A stretch of 64,000 nucleotides of DNA from an uncultured Sphingomonadales bacterium (GTDB taxonomy: Bacteria > Pseudomonadota > Alphaproteobacteria > Sphingomonadales > Sphingomonadaceae), in contig CAILBC010000027.1 of assembly GCA_903832325.1 (NCBI GenBank), forward strand, positions 62,001-126,000, written 5' to 3'. Shown in pieces: positions 38,772 through 48,795 of this stretch (position 1 is the stretch's first letter; each line of letters opens with the position of its first letter). Below the pieces are notes generated by a model, which ran no database searches, had not been told where the DNA came from, and worked only from the letters and a program-made list of their open reading frames with translations. The position numbers and the translations under genes are program-made.

Positions 38772-39920
38772 ATGAGCCTGCCGCGTATCGCAGTTGACGC
38801 GATGGGCGGTGACGAGGGCCTGCGTGTGATGGTCGAAGGCGCCGCGCTTGCTGCGGCGCGCAACCCGCTCCTGCAATTCCTGCTGGTTGGCGACGAACCG
38901 CGTGTGGCGGCGGAAATCCGCGGCCACCCCGCGCTGTCTGGCCGCGTGCTGATCCGCCATGCCCCCGATGTGGTGTCTGGCGACGAACGCCCGACCCAGG
39001 CGCTGCGCCGTGCGCGCACGACGTCGATGGGGCTGGCGATCGATGCGGTGAAAACGGGCGAGGCCGGCGCCGCGGTCAGTGCGGGCAACACCGGCGCGTT
39101 GATGGCCATGGCCAAGCTGGCGCTGCGCACGTTGCCCGGCATCGACCGGCCGGCGCTCGCCGCGCTGGTGCCGACGCTGGGCGATCACGATCTGGTGATG
39201 CTCGATCTGGGCGCCAACACCGCGTGCGATGCGCGCAACCTGGTGCAGTTTGCGATCATGGGCGCGGCCTATGCGCGCATTGCCAATGGCCTGGCCAGCC
39301 CGCGCGTGCGGCTGCTGAACATCGGCACCGAGGACAACAAGGGCACCGACGATCTGCGCGATGCCGCCGCGGTGCTGAAAGATGTCGATGGCGCGCTGGC
39401 GCTGACCTTCGACGGTTTTACCGAGGCCGACAAGCTGAGCCGCGGCGATATCGACGTGGTAGTGACCGACGGCTTTTCCGGCAATATCGCGCTGAAGGCG
39501 ATGGAGGGCGCGGCACGCTTTGTGGCCGATCTGCTGCGTCGCAGCTTTCGCAGTTCGCTGCGCTCGAAACTGGGCTTTCTGATCTCGCGCCCGGCAACCG
39601 AGCTCTTGCGGCATCACCTCGATCCCGACAACCACAACGGCGCGCTGTTTGTCGGGCTGAATGGCATTGTCGTCAAAAGCCATGGCGGCGCATCGGCGCG
39701 GGGCGTGGCCCATGCCATCGAAATTACCGCGCGGCTGCTCGAAGAAAACCTGACCGAGCGGATCGCAGCCGATCTGGCCGATGTCGGTGCCGAACGAATC
39801 AACCATCCCGTCCGCGCCAGCCACCGCGCCGAGGCAGAGGCGCATCCGCAATCTCCATTGGCAGGTCCGGCCGGCCAGGACCCCGTGGGCAACAGCCCCG
39901 CCGCAGAGGAAAGTGCATGA
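38772..39920 (+). CDS. plsX: Phosphate acyltransferase PlsX
   Basis: [23 protein letters not shown]...; [49 protein letters not shown]. Confidence 0.97.
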   Translation: MSLPRIAVDAMGGDEGLRVMVEGAALAAARNPLLQFLLVGDEPRVAAEIRGHPALSGRVLIRHAPDVVSGDERPTQALRRARTTSMGLAIDAVKTGEAGAAVSAGNTGALMAMAKLALRTLPGIDRPALAALVPTLGDHDLVMLDLGANTACDARNLVQFAIMGAAYARIANGLASPRVRLLNIGTEDNKGTDDLRDAAAVLKDVDGALALTFDGFTEADKLSRGDIDVVVTDGFSGNIALKAMEGAARFVADLLRRSFRSSLRSKLGFLISRPATELLRHHLDPDNHNGALFVGLNGIVVKSHGGASARGVAHAIEITARLLEENLTERIAADLADVGAERINHPVRASHRAEAEAHPQSPLAGPAGQDPVGNSPAAEESA

Positions 39921-40903
39921 CCGGTACCGTGTTGCGTTCGGTCATTCGCGGCAGCGGCTCGGCCTTGCCCGAACGCATGGTGACCAATGCCGAAATGGCG
40001 ACCATGGTCGATACCACCGACGAATGGATTGTGGAGCGCACCGGGATCCGCGCGCGCCACCTTGCCGGCGAAGGCGAAACCACCAGCTCGCTGGCCACGC
40101 TTGCCGCGCGCCGCGCGCTCGATGCGGCGGGTTTTGATGCGGGCAGCATCGATTGCATCATTCTGGCGACCGCCACCCCCGATCAGACTTTCCCGGCCAG
40201 CGCGACGATCGTGCAGCACAATCTGGGCTGCCGCGGCGGGATGGCGTTTGATGTGGCGGCGGTCTGTTCGGGCTTTCTCTATGCGCTCACCACTGCCGAT
40301 GCGCTGCTGCGCGGGGGCAATGTGCGCCGCGCGCTGGTGATCGGTGCCGAAACGTTCAGCCGCATTCTCGATTGGGAAGATCGCACCACGTGCGTGCTGT
40401 TTGGCGATGGCGCCGGGGCCATCGTGCTTGAGGCGGTGGCGGTCGATCCGGCCGATCCCGCGGCGCCGGGCATTATCGCCAGCCGGCTCCACGCCGATGG
40501 CGCCTACAACGATCTGCTCTATGTCGATGGCGGGCCGTCGACCACGCAGACCGTGGGCAAATTGCGCATGAAAGGCCGCGAAGTGTTCCGCCATGCGGTG
40601 GTGAACCTTGCCAGCGTGCTGGAGGAAGTGCTGGCCGATGCAGGGCTGACCTCGGCCGCGATCGATTGGGTCGTGCCGCACCAGGCCAATGCGCGCATTC
40701 TGGATGCCACCGCACGCAAACTGTCGCTTTCGCCCGACAAAGTGATCGTGACGGTGGACCACCATGCCAACACCAGCGCCGCCTCGGTGCCGCTGGCCTT
40801 TGACGAGGCCGTGCGCGATGGCCGCATCCGCCCCGGCCAGCTGGTGATGTTCGAAGCGATGGGCGGCGGCTTTACCTGGGGCGCTGCGCTTGTTCGCCTG
40901 TAG
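39917..40903 (+). CDS. fabH: 3-oxoacyl-ACP synthase III
   Basis: Active-site Cys [54 protein letters not shown] overlap with plsX. Confidence 0.97.
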   Translation: MTGTVLRSVIRGSGSALPERMVTNAEMATMVDTTDEWIVERTGIRARHLAGEGETTSSLATLAARRALDAAGFDAGSIDCIILATATPDQTFPASATIVQHNLGCRGGMAFDVAAVCSGFLYALTTADALLRGGNVRRALVIGAETFSRILDWEDRTTCVLFGDGAGAIVLEAVAVDPADPAAPGIIASRLHADGAYNDLLYVDGGPSTTQTVGKLRMKGREVFRHAVVNLASVLEEVLADAGLTSAAIDWVVPHQANARILDATARKLSLSPDKVIVTVDHHANTSAASVPLAFDEAVRDGRIRPGQLVMFEAMGGGFTWGAALVRL

Positions 40904-41047
40904 CACTGCCGCGCGCCGTTCGCGCATCATCGTCTCGCGATTGGACCGATCTGGGCAATAAGGCCCGGTAACGCATTGCGTCGGGCCGAAAACCGGTTAT
41001 CTTGGTTACCGGGTAACGGGTTTTTGTTGCAATTTGGGGGAAAATGG

Positions 41048-41347
41048 ATGCGGTCTGTTGGCACTTTGACGCGAGCCGATCTTGCGGAAAGCATCAATCG
41101 TCGCGTTGGTCTGTCGCGGACCGAATCGCTGGATATGGTGGAATCGATCCTGGACCACGTGTGCGATGCCCTGGCCGAAGGTGAAAACGTAAAGATTTCC
41201 GGGTTTGGCACTTTCCTGCTGCGCAACAAGGCGGAACGGATCGGCCGCAACCCGAAAACCGGGGTGGAAGTGCCGATCACGCCGCGCCGGGTCCTCACCT
41301 TTCGTGCCAGCCAGATGCTGAAAGATCGCATTTGCGCGGCCGACTGA
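41048..41347 (+). CDS. ihfA: Integration host factor alpha subunit
   Basis: [83 protein letters not shown]. Confidence 0.96.
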   Translation: MRSVGTLTRADLAESINRRVGLSRTESLDMVESILDHVCDALAEGENVKISGFGTFLLRNKAERIGRNPKTGVEVPITPRRVLTFRASQMLKDRICAAD

Positions 41348-41357
41348 TCCGCGCCTG

Positions 41358-41882
41358 ATGGGCGGCACCAACCTTGCCGTCCGACGCGTCCGGGCCCAAC
41401 CCGAAGGGGCCCGGGCAGCGGCTGCCAGGATGGCGGGCGTTGCGCTGGATGTGGTTGATATCGCAAAATTATTCGATGACGGCAAAGATGCCGCCGCGCT
41501 TCGCACGATTGGCGAAGTTGCGCGCGCGCTGGGGCTGCGTCAGCATGTCCTGCGCTATTGGGAAGACCAGTTTCCCACGCTCCGCCCGCTCACCCGCGCC
41601 GGCGGGCGACGCTATTACCGCCATGATGATATCGCGCTGCTGATCACGATCGACCGGCTGTTGCACCGCGAAGGCTATACCATCCGCGGCGCGCGCCAGG
41701 CGCTGGCGCAGCCGGAAATGCGGCGACCGCGCGCGCCTGCTTCCGATGCGAGCCTTGCGCCGGCGCAGCCCACGGGCGCACCGATCGATCCTGCACCCGA
41801 ACAGGCGATTCTCGGTGCGCTTGGCGTGCTGCGCCGCCACCTCGAATCGATTCGCGAACGACTGGCCGATTCGCTCGATTAG
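41358..41882 (+). CDS. MerR-family transcriptional regulator
   Basis: RTIGEVARALGLRQHVLRYWEDQFPTLRPLTRAGGRRYYRHDDIALLITIDRLLHREGYTIRGARQAL. Confidence 0.95.
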   Translation: MGGTNLAVRRVRAQPEGARAAAARMAGVALDVVDIAKLFDDGKDAAALRTIGEVARALGLRQHVLRYWEDQFPTLRPLTRAGGRRYYRHDDIALLITIDRLLHREGYTIRGARQALAQPEMRRPRAPASDASLAPAQPTGAPIDPAPEQAILGALGVLRRHLESIRERLADSLD

Positions 41883-41908
41883 GCCAATTCAATCAGGCCA
41901 ATTCAATC
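41881..41908. repeat. 14-bp direct tandem duplication between convergent stop codons
   Basis: AGGCCAATTCAATC x2, spanning the merR and sixA-like stops. Confidence 0.93.
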
Positions 41909-42448
41909 CAGCAGTTCGGGCCCCAGCGTCGGGTCCAGGTCACGCGGGCGGGTCAGCACGGTCAGCCGCGCGCAGCCCGGCGCAATGTCGGCCCAGCGGT
42001 CCACCGCGCATTCCAGCACGGCGAACGTTGCGGTTGGGAATTTCTGTTCGACAATCGCGCGCAACGGGCAGGTGCCATCATCGGGCACCAGGTCGAAAAT
42101 CAGGTCTTCCAGCCCGGGATTGTGCCCGACCATCAACAGCGTGGCCGGATCACCGTCGATTTCGCGCAGCAGGTCGATCAGCGTGGCCGAGCTCGCCAGA
42201 TAGATCCGCCGGTCCCATTCCACGGGAAAAGTGCGGCCCCAGGCGCGGCTGGCAATCTCGATGGTTTCGGCCACGCGCACGGCGGGAGAGGCGATGATGC
42301 GGTCGAATCGCCACCGCCCTTCGCGCACATGGTGGCCCATCGCGGTGGCGCCGCGCAGCCCGCGCGCATTCAGCGGCCGGTCAAAATCGCGCGCGCGCGC
42401 GTCGGACCAGTCAGACTTCGCATGGCGAAACAGCGCAAGCGTCTTCAC
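41903..42448 (-). CDS. SixA-like histidine phosphatase family protein
   Basis: MKTLALFRHAKSDWSDARARDFDRPLNARGLRGATAMG (RHxxS), LLMVGHNPGLEDLI. Confidence 0.93.
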   Translation of the reverse strand: MKTLALFRHAKSDWSDARARDFDRPLNARGLRGATAMGHHVREGRWRFDRIIASPAVRVAETIEIASRAWGRTFPVEWDRRIYLASSATLIDLLREIDGDPATLLMVGHNPGLEDLIFDLVPDDGTCPLRAIVEQKFPTATFAVLECAVDRWADIAPGCARLTVLTRPRDLDPTLGPELLD

Positions 42449-45246
42449 TCTGGATTTCCCGGGGAGGAGGATGGCGAAGGAACAGGGTCACTGTCTGATG
42501 CGGCACAAACACGTCCGGCGATGCTTTGTAAAGCCACATCGAGCGTGACCCGGCGCACCGGCGTGCCCGCCGGAAAGGCGCCGATCAGCCGCGAGGGAAA
42601 GGCCGCCGACAGCACGACAAAGCTGCCGCGATCCTGCTTTGACCGGATCAGGCGGCCAAAGGCCTGCGCCAGCCGCGCGCGGATGATCGCATCGTCATAG
42701 GCCTGCCCGCCGCCCGCCAGCCGGCGCGCGCGGTGCAGGATCGATGGTTTTGGCCAGGGCACTTGTTCCATCACCACCAGCCGCAGCGACTGGCCCGGCA
42801 CATCCACCCCGTCACGCAGGGCATCGGTGCCGATCAGCGAGGCGCGCGGATCATCGCGGAATATGTCGACCAGCGTGCCGGTATCGATCGGATCGACATG
42901 CTGCGCATAAAGCGGCAGCCCGGCGCGCGCCAACCGGTCGACAATCCGCCCGTGCACCGCGCGCATCCGCCGGATCGCAGTGAACAGCCCCAGCGCTCCG
43001 CCGCCCGCCGCCTCGATCAGCCGGGCATAGGCCGCCGCCAGTGCCGACATGTCACCGCGTGGCACATCGGTGACGATCAGCACTTGCGCCTGGGTGGCGT
43101 AATCGAACGGGCTGTCAACCGCGAGCAGGCGCGGATTGATGCCCAGATGGCGCACCCCGCTGCGCACCACCGCCGATTCCCAGTCGGTCGCGGCCGCATC
43201 GGTGCCCCCCTGGCGGTCGCACAGCGTGGCGCTGGTCATCAGCACACCATGCGCCGGCGCCAGCACGGTGGCGGCAAACGGCTTCATCGGATCGAGATAG
43301 CGGCGATGGAGCCCCAGATCCCATTCGCGCCCTTCGGACCGGTCCACTGCCAGCCAGTCGACGAAATCGGGATCGGCCGGGCCGCCCAGCCGCGCCAGCA
43401 GCGCGATCCAGCCCGACAGCAGATCGCAGCGCCACTGGATCGATCCGCGCGCGCCTTCGATCCGCGCGCGCGCCGTGCCGTCCAGCCAGTCGGGTGGATC
43501 GGCCAGGATCGCCTCGATCCGCGCGCCCAGCCGCACCAGCGGCTGGCGCAACGCCTCCAGCGCGTCTTCGGCCGCGGCCGCCGCGGCGATGAACCCGCCA
43601 TCCAGCCCCGCCGCCTCGGTTTCCAGGCCATATCCGGCATCCTGCCCGCCGCTTTCGTCGCGTGCATGGACCAGCGTGCGCGTTGCCGCGAGCAGCGCCT
43701 CGACCGGGCCCGCCGGGGTGCCTTCGGCAATGCGCGCCAGCCAGCCATCGCCGGGCAGCGCCTCGGCGGCTTCGCGCGCGCGGGAAATCGCGCGCCCGCC
43801 GTCTTCGTCATAGCTGGCCAGATCCGCCAGCCGCGCCGCCAGCCCGCGCCGCCGGCCGCGCGATTTGCCTTCGGGCCCGATCACCCAGCGGCGCAGCTCG
43901 ATCGTTTCGGCCCCGGTCAGCGCGGCGGCAAACGTGGCATCGGCGGCATCGAACACGTGATGGCCTTCGTCAAACACGATCCGCGTCGGCGCGCCGCCGC
44001 CTTCGCGGCCGCCGGAAAGGCCCGAACGCGCGGCATTGATCATCACCAGCGCGTGGTTGGCAATCACCAGATCGGCATCGGCCGAGGCGCGCGCGGCGCG
44101 TTCGATGAAGCATTTGCGGTAATGCGGGCAGGCGGCATAGATGCATTCGCCGCGCTGATCGGTCAGCGCGGCAATCCCGCGCCGGCGGAACAGCGTGCCC
44201 AGCCAGCCCGGCAGATCGCCGCCGATCATGTCGCCATCCTGGCTATAGGCCGCCCAGCGCGCCACCAGTTGCGCCAGCACCGCGGCGCGGCCCTGAAATC
44301 CGCCCTGCAGCGCGTCTTCCAGATTGAGCAGGCACAGATAGTTTTCGCGGCCCTTGCGCACCACCACGGTGGGGTGTTCGCCCTGTTGCCGGTCGGCATA
44401 GGCGCGGCGGCTTTCGCGGCGCAGCTGGCGTTGCAGCGCCTTGGTATATGTCGAAACCCAGACCGTGCCGCCGGTCTGCGCGCTCCACAGCGAGGCCGGC
44501 GCGAGATAGCCCAGCGTCTTGCCGGTGCCGGTGCCCGCCTGCGCCAGCACCACGTGCGGCGTGGCTTTTGCTGCGCGCGGGGCAAACATCTGCCCCGCGG
44601 CGCGGGCAAAGGCCCGCTGCGCCGGGCGGTCTTCGGCACCATCGCCGGCAATCGCGGTCAACCGCGCGGCAATATCGGCTTCGTCCAGCACCACTTGCGC
44701 CGGCTGGGGGCGCGGCGCGGCTTCGTCCCAATCGGGCAGGCGGGCAAACAGCCAGCGTTCGGCGCGTTCGGGGCGGCGCACCGTGGGCGCCAGCAGCGGT
44801 GCCCAGGGCCAGCGCTGGCGCGCCAGCAACTCCAGCGCGGTCCAGGCGCCTTCGCGGGCATACCACCGGTCTTGCGCGGTCAGCGCGATCAGCGCCGCTG
44901 CCGCCTGGCGCAGGAATGTCGGCACTGCCGCATCATCGGCCGGTGCGGGCAGATCGAGCACATGGGCAAGACCGCGCGGCGTGGGCACCACGAACCGCGC
45001 CGGGCACACGAATGCAAACAGTTCCAGCAGATCGAGCCCCGACAGATCGGGATAGCCCAGCCGGCTGGCCACCAGCGGCGCGCCCAGCACGATCAGCGGG
45101 GTATCGGCGGCTGCAACGATGGCATCGCCCTTGCCGATTTCGCGCGGCCGCGATCCGTCGCGCCCGTCATCGATCCAGCACCCGCCGTGGCTGGCATGAA
45201 GCGCGGGCAGCGGCAGCTTCGGCAGGGTGGCGGGCGAGGGGTCCAT
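42445..45246 (-). CDS. DinG-like ATP-dependent DNA helicase (XPD/FeS-type superfamily 2)
   Basis: Walker A VLAQAGTGTGKTLGYLAPA, DEGHHVFD, cysteine cluster (CIYAACPHYRKCF), GTDALRDGVDVPGQSLRLVVMEQVPW. Confidence 0.93.
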   Translation of the reverse strand: MDPSPATLPKLPLPALHASHGGCWIDDGRDGSRPREIGKGDAIVAAADTPLIVLGAPLVASRLGYPDLSGLDLLELFAFVCPARFVVPTPRGLAHVLDLPAPADDAAVPTFLRQAAAALIALTAQDRWYAREGAWTALELLARQRWPWAPLLAPTVRRPERAERWLFARLPDWDEAAPRPQPAQVVLDEADIAARLTAIAGDGAEDRPAQRAFARAAGQMFAPRAAKATPHVVLAQAGTGTGKTLGYLAPASLWSAQTGGTVWVSTYTKALQRQLRRESRRAYADRQQGEHPTVVVRKGRENYLCLLNLEDALQGGFQGRAAVLAQLVARWAAYSQDGDMIGGDLPGWLGTLFRRRGIAALTDQRGECIYAACPHYRKCFIERAARASADADLVIANHALVMINAARSGLSGGREGGGAPTRIVFDEGHHVFDAADATFAAALTGAETIELRRWVIGPEGKSRGRRRGLAARLADLASYDEDGGRAISRAREAAEALPGDGWLARIAEGTPAGPVEALLAATRTLVHARDESGGQDAGYGLETEAAGLDGGFIAAAAAAEDALEALRQPLVRLGARIEAILADPPDWLDGTARARIEGARGSIQWRCDLLSGWIALLARLGGPADPDFVDWLAVDRSEGREWDLGLHRRYLDPMKPFAATVLAPAHGVLMTSATLCDRQGGTDAAATDWESAVVRSGVRHLGINPRLLAVDSPFDYATQAQVLIVTDVPRGDMSALAAAYARLIEAAGGGALGLFTAIRRMRAVHGRIVDRLARAGLPLYAQHVDPIDTGTLVDIFRDDPRASLIGTDALRDGVDVPGQSLRLVVMEQVPWPKPSILHRARRLAGGGQAYDDAIIRARLAQAFGRLIRSKQDRGSFVVLSAAFPSRLIGAFPAGTPVRRVTLDVALQSIAGRVCAASDSDPVPSPSSSPGNPE

Positions 45247-45427
45247 TGTCCCCCGTCTGGCGCGCGGCAGGCGGAAAGTAAACGGCCGTGCAGGCAATGC
45301 CCGGTGATGGTCCGCAGGGCAGGCTTAACTTTGCGCGGTGCCGGTCGTTCTCCCTGTGCAGAACCGTGCCGGACCAGGCCATGCGTGCCCGATCCGGCCG
45401 GAACGACCCATAGTGGAGAATGGGACG

Positions 45428-46327
45428 ATGACCGTTATCAACACCAACATTGCGGCAACGCAGGCTGCCGTTGCGTCGAATTCGGCCTCGCGCATGACAT
45501 CTCAGGCAATGCAGCGCCTGTCGACCGGGATGCGCATCAACAGCGCCGCCGACGATGCGGCGGGGCTGGCCATCAGCAACACCATGACATCGCAGATCGA
45601 TGGCATGCGCCAGGCGGTCAGCAACGCCAACGACGGCATTTCGCTGGCGCAGACCGCCGGCGGCGCGTTGACCGAAGTGACCAACATGCTGCAACGCATC
45701 CGCCAGTTGGCGGTGCAATCGTCATCGGGCACGTATCAGGCGTCGGACCGCACTTCGATGCAATCCGAAGTGTCGAACCTGACGCAGCAGATTTCGGGCA
45801 TTCTTTCGACCACCACGTTCAACGGGGTGAATGTCTTTGCGATCACGTCGGGCGCGCCGGCGGCCAACGGATCGCAGGACATCACCACCACGGTGCAGAC
45901 CGGCGCCAACAATGGCGAAAACGTCGTGATCGACAGCCCCGCGTTCAACGGATCGCAGCTTTATGGCACCAGCGGCGGCACCGGGCTGACCAGTTACAGC
46001 AATGCCACCGGCGTGACCCAGGCCATGGACGTGTCGAACCAGACAACTTCGGCAACCACGATCACCAATGTCGATTCGATCATCGTGCAGGTCAACGCCA
46101 CGCAGGCGGCGATGGGCGCGGCGCAGAACCGGCTCACTTCGGTGGTCAACAACCTGAATACCAACATCACCAATCTGGCCTCGGCCCGCAGCCGCATCCA
46201 GGATACCGATTATTCCACCGAAACCACCAATCTGGCCAAGGCGCAGATCCTGTCGCAGGCATCCACCGCGATGATTGCACAGGCAAACCAAAGCCAGCAG
46301 AACGTGCTTTCGCTGCTCAAGGGCTGA
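45428..46327 (+). CDS. fliC: Flagellin
   Basis: MTVINTNIAATQAAVASNSASRMTSQAMQRLSTGMRINSAADDAAGLAISNTMTSQ ... C-terminal ARSRIQDTDYSTETTNLAKAQILSQASTAMIAQANQSQQNVLSLLKG. Confidence 0.97.
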   Translation: MTVINTNIAATQAAVASNSASRMTSQAMQRLSTGMRINSAADDAAGLAISNTMTSQIDGMRQAVSNANDGISLAQTAGGALTEVTNMLQRIRQLAVQSSSGTYQASDRTSMQSEVSNLTQQISGILSTTTFNGVNVFAITSGAPAANGSQDITTTVQTGANNGENVVIDSPAFNGSQLYGTSGGTGLTSYSNATGVTQAMDVSNQTTSATTITNVDSIIVQVNATQAAMGAAQNRLTSVVNNLNTNITNLASARSRIQDTDYSTETTNLAKAQILSQASTAMIAQANQSQQNVLSLLKG

Positions 46328-46359
46328 TGATCGCCCCGGCTCGTCGCTCCCCCGCACGC

Positions 46360-46386
46360 GGGGCCGCATCCGATGGATGCGGCCCC
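46360..46386 (+). terminator. Strong hairpin downstream of flagellin
   Basis: GGGGCCGCATCC-GAT-GGATGCGGCCCC, perfect 12-bp arms; weak downstream T content (GTGTTGTGTG). Confidence 0.75.
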
Positions 46387-46449
46387 GTGTTGTGTGAAAC
46401 AGCAGATGGGCTTGCATCGGCGCGCGGCTTGTGGCCTTAGCCTGCGCCG

Positions 46450-47022
46450 ATGGAAACACCGCCCGCCACCATCACCAAGACCTGGCTGACCGCCGATCGC
46501 CTGCTGGAAGATTCGTTCCGGCTGGCCAATCTGATCATCGAATCCGGCTTTGTGCCCACGCATATCGTCGGCATCTGGCGCGGCGGCGCGCCGGTGGGCA
46601 TCGCGGTGCAGGAATTGCTCGAATATCGGGGCATTGCGACCGACCACATCGCCATCCGCACCAAATCCTACACCGGGATCGATCGCCAGAATGCCGAAGT
46701 GCAGGTCTATTCGCTGGGCTATCTGATCGACACGCTGTCACCCGATGACCGGCTGGTGGTGGTCGACGATGTGTTCGATTCGGGCCGCTCGGTCGAAGCG
46801 ACCTTGCGCGAATTGCAGGCGCGGTGCCGTTTCAACACCCCGCGCGAAATCCGCGTCGCCACGGTCTATTGGAAACCGGGCCGCAACCAGACCGCGCTGC
46901 GCCCCGATTATTACGTGCACGAAACCGAGGAATGGCTGGTGTTCCCGCACGAAATCTGCGGCCTGACCGAGGAAGAAATCCGCGCGCACAAACCGCAGGC
47001 CGGCCTGATCCTGCGCGATTGA
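46450..47022 (+). CDS. Phosphoribosyltransferase family protein
   Basis: VGIWRGGAPVGIAVQELLEY and PRPP loop LVVVDDVFDSGRSVEATLREL. Confidence 0.92.
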   Translation: METPPATITKTWLTADRLLEDSFRLANLIIESGFVPTHIVGIWRGGAPVGIAVQELLEYRGIATDHIAIRTKSYTGIDRQNAEVQVYSLGYLIDTLSPDDRLVVVDDVFDSGRSVEATLRELQARCRFNTPREIRVATVYWKPGRNQTALRPDYYVHETEEWLVFPHEICGLTEEEIRAHKPQAGLILRD

Positions 47023-47095
47023 TCTTGCCGGCGCATGGCGGGACCGCACGGTACGGCTTGCCAAAATCGGCAGAATCGCGAATGGCCATCGCACC

Positions 47096-48754
47096 ATGAC
47101 CGAACCAGCCGCGCCCGCGCCCGCCCCGTCCGTTGCCGATCTGCCGGAGACCGCTCTTCTGGCCGCTGCGCAAGTTTCAAAGGCCTGGCCTTTCGAAGAA
47201 GCGCGCAAGATCGCCCGGCGCTATCCGGCGGGCAAACGCGATGCCGCGGGTGAACTGGTGCCGGTGCTGTTCGAAACCGGCTATGGTCCTTCGGGCCTGC
47301 CGCATATCGGCACGTTTACCGAAGTGCTGCGCACCACGCTGGTGCGCCGCGCCTATGAAGCGCTGACCGGTGGGCATCCCACGCGGCTGGTCGCCTTTTC
47401 CGATGACATGGACGGCCTGCGCAAAGTGCCCGACAATGTGCCGCAAAAGGATCTGCTGGCGGCAAACCTGGGCAAGCCGCTCAGCCGCGTGCCCGATCCG
47501 TTTGGCACCCATGCCAGTTTTGCCCACCACAACAATGCGCGGCTGCGCGATTTTCTCGACCAGTTCGGGTTTGATTATGAATTCGTCTCGGCGGCGGATC
47601 GCTACAATTCGGGCGCGTTCGATGCCGCGCTCGGCAATGTGCTGCGGCATTACGACGCGATCATGGCGATCATGCTGCCCACTTTGCGCGAAGAACGCCG
47701 CCAGACGTATTCGCCGATCCTGCCGGTTTCGCCCGCCACCGGGGTGGTGTTGCAGGTGCCGGTGACCGTGCTCGACCCCGCCGCCGGGACGGTCCGGTTT
47801 CAGGACAGCGACGGCACCACGGTCGAACAATCGGTGTTTGGCGGTCAGGCCAAGCTGCAATGGAAAGTCGACTGGGCCATGCGCTGGGTCGCGCTGGGCG
47901 TCGATTATGAAATGTATGGCAAGGATCTGACCGACAGCGGCACGCAATCGGGGCGGATCGCGCAAGTGCTGGGCGGGCGCAAACCCGAAGGCCTGATTTA
48001 CGAGCTGTTCCTCGATGAAAAGGGCGAAAAGATCTCGAAGTCCAAGGGCAACGGGCTGACGATCGAACAATGGCTGGAATACGGCAGCGAGGATTCGCTG
48101 GGATTTTACCTTTATCGCGAACCCAAGAGCGCCAAATCGCTGCATGTCGGGATCATCCCGCGCGCGGTCGACGAATATTGGCAATTTCGCGAAAGGCTGC
48201 CCGGCCAGCCGCTGGAACAGCAATTGGGCAACCCGGTGTGGCACTTGTTGCGCACCAACGGCGAACAGGCCGGCGCAGGTGACAGCCTGCCGGTCACCTA
48301 TGGCCTGCTGCTCAATCTGGTGGGCGTGCTCGGCGCAGGCGCCAGCCGCGATCAGGTCTGGTCCTATCTTGGCAACTATGTCGCCAATGCCGATCCGGCG
48401 GCGCATCCCGCGCTCGATGCGCTGGTCACCCGCGCGCTGGCCTATAACCGCGATCTGATTGCCCCCACGCTGCAACGCCGTGCGCCCGCCGGCGGCGAAG
48501 TTGCGGCCCTGGCCGCGCTCGATGCGGCGCTGGCGGGCATGACCGCCGATGCCGGGGCAGAAGCGTTTCAGACCGTGGTCTATGAAGTGGGCAAAGACCC
48601 CGAATACGGCTTTGAAGGCCTGCGTGACTGGTTTCGCGCGCTGTATGAAACGCTGCTGGGATCATCGCAGGGCCCGCGCATGGGCAGCTTCATCGCGCTC
48701 TATGGCCTGGCCAACACCCGCGCGCTGATCGCCGAGGCGCTGGCCGGCGCCTGA
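47096..48754 (+). CDS. lysS: Lysyl-tRNA synthetase, class I
   Basis: PSGLPHIGTFTEVLRTTLVRRAYEAL and KISKSKGNGLTIEQWL (HIGH/KMSKS-type), i.e. class I, not class II. Confidence 0.95.
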   Translation: MTEPAAPAPAPSVADLPETALLAAAQVSKAWPFEEARKIARRYPAGKRDAAGELVPVLFETGYGPSGLPHIGTFTEVLRTTLVRRAYEALTGGHPTRLVAFSDDMDGLRKVPDNVPQKDLLAANLGKPLSRVPDPFGTHASFAHHNNARLRDFLDQFGFDYEFVSAADRYNSGAFDAALGNVLRHYDAIMAIMLPTLREERRQTYSPILPVSPATGVVLQVPVTVLDPAAGTVRFQDSDGTTVEQSVFGGQAKLQWKVDWAMRWVALGVDYEMYGKDLTDSGTQSGRIAQVLGGRKPEGLIYELFLDEKGEKISKSKGNGLTIEQWLEYGSEDSLGFYLYREPKSAKSLHVGIIPRAVDEYWQFRERLPGQPLEQQLGNPVWHLLRTNGEQAGAGDSLPVTYGLLLNLVGVLGAGASRDQVWSYLGNYVANADPAAHPALDALVTRALAYNRDLIAPTLQRRAPAGGEVAALAALDAALAGMTADAGAEAFQTVVYEVGKDPEYGFEGLRDWFRALYETLLGSSQGPRMGSFIALYGLANTRALIAEALAGA

Positions 48755-48756
48755 AC

Positions 48757-48794
48757 GTCACGATGTGCGATGCGTGGAGCGCATGGCACATCCG
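48757..48794. repeat. Dispersed hairpin repeat family C (copy 3)
   Basis: GTCACGATGTGCGATGCGTGGAGCGCATGGCACATCCGG between convergent lysS and DUF885. Confidence 0.85.
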
Positions 48795-48795
48795 G

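Noticed and set aside
41883-41902. tRNA gene after merR
   Set aside because: A tRNA often follows the ihfA-merR pair in alphaproteobacteria, but the convergent gap here is only about 20 bp of 14-bp tandem repeat. No tRNA-like cloverleaf or TpsiC box was seen there or in other intergenes I inspected.
42733-46440. 1235-aa plus-strand ORF
   Set aside because: Lies antisense to the well-supported DinG-like helicase (and then overlaps flagellin in another frame). Composition is Arg/Gln/His/Pro-rich, as expected for antisense frames in high-GC DNA.
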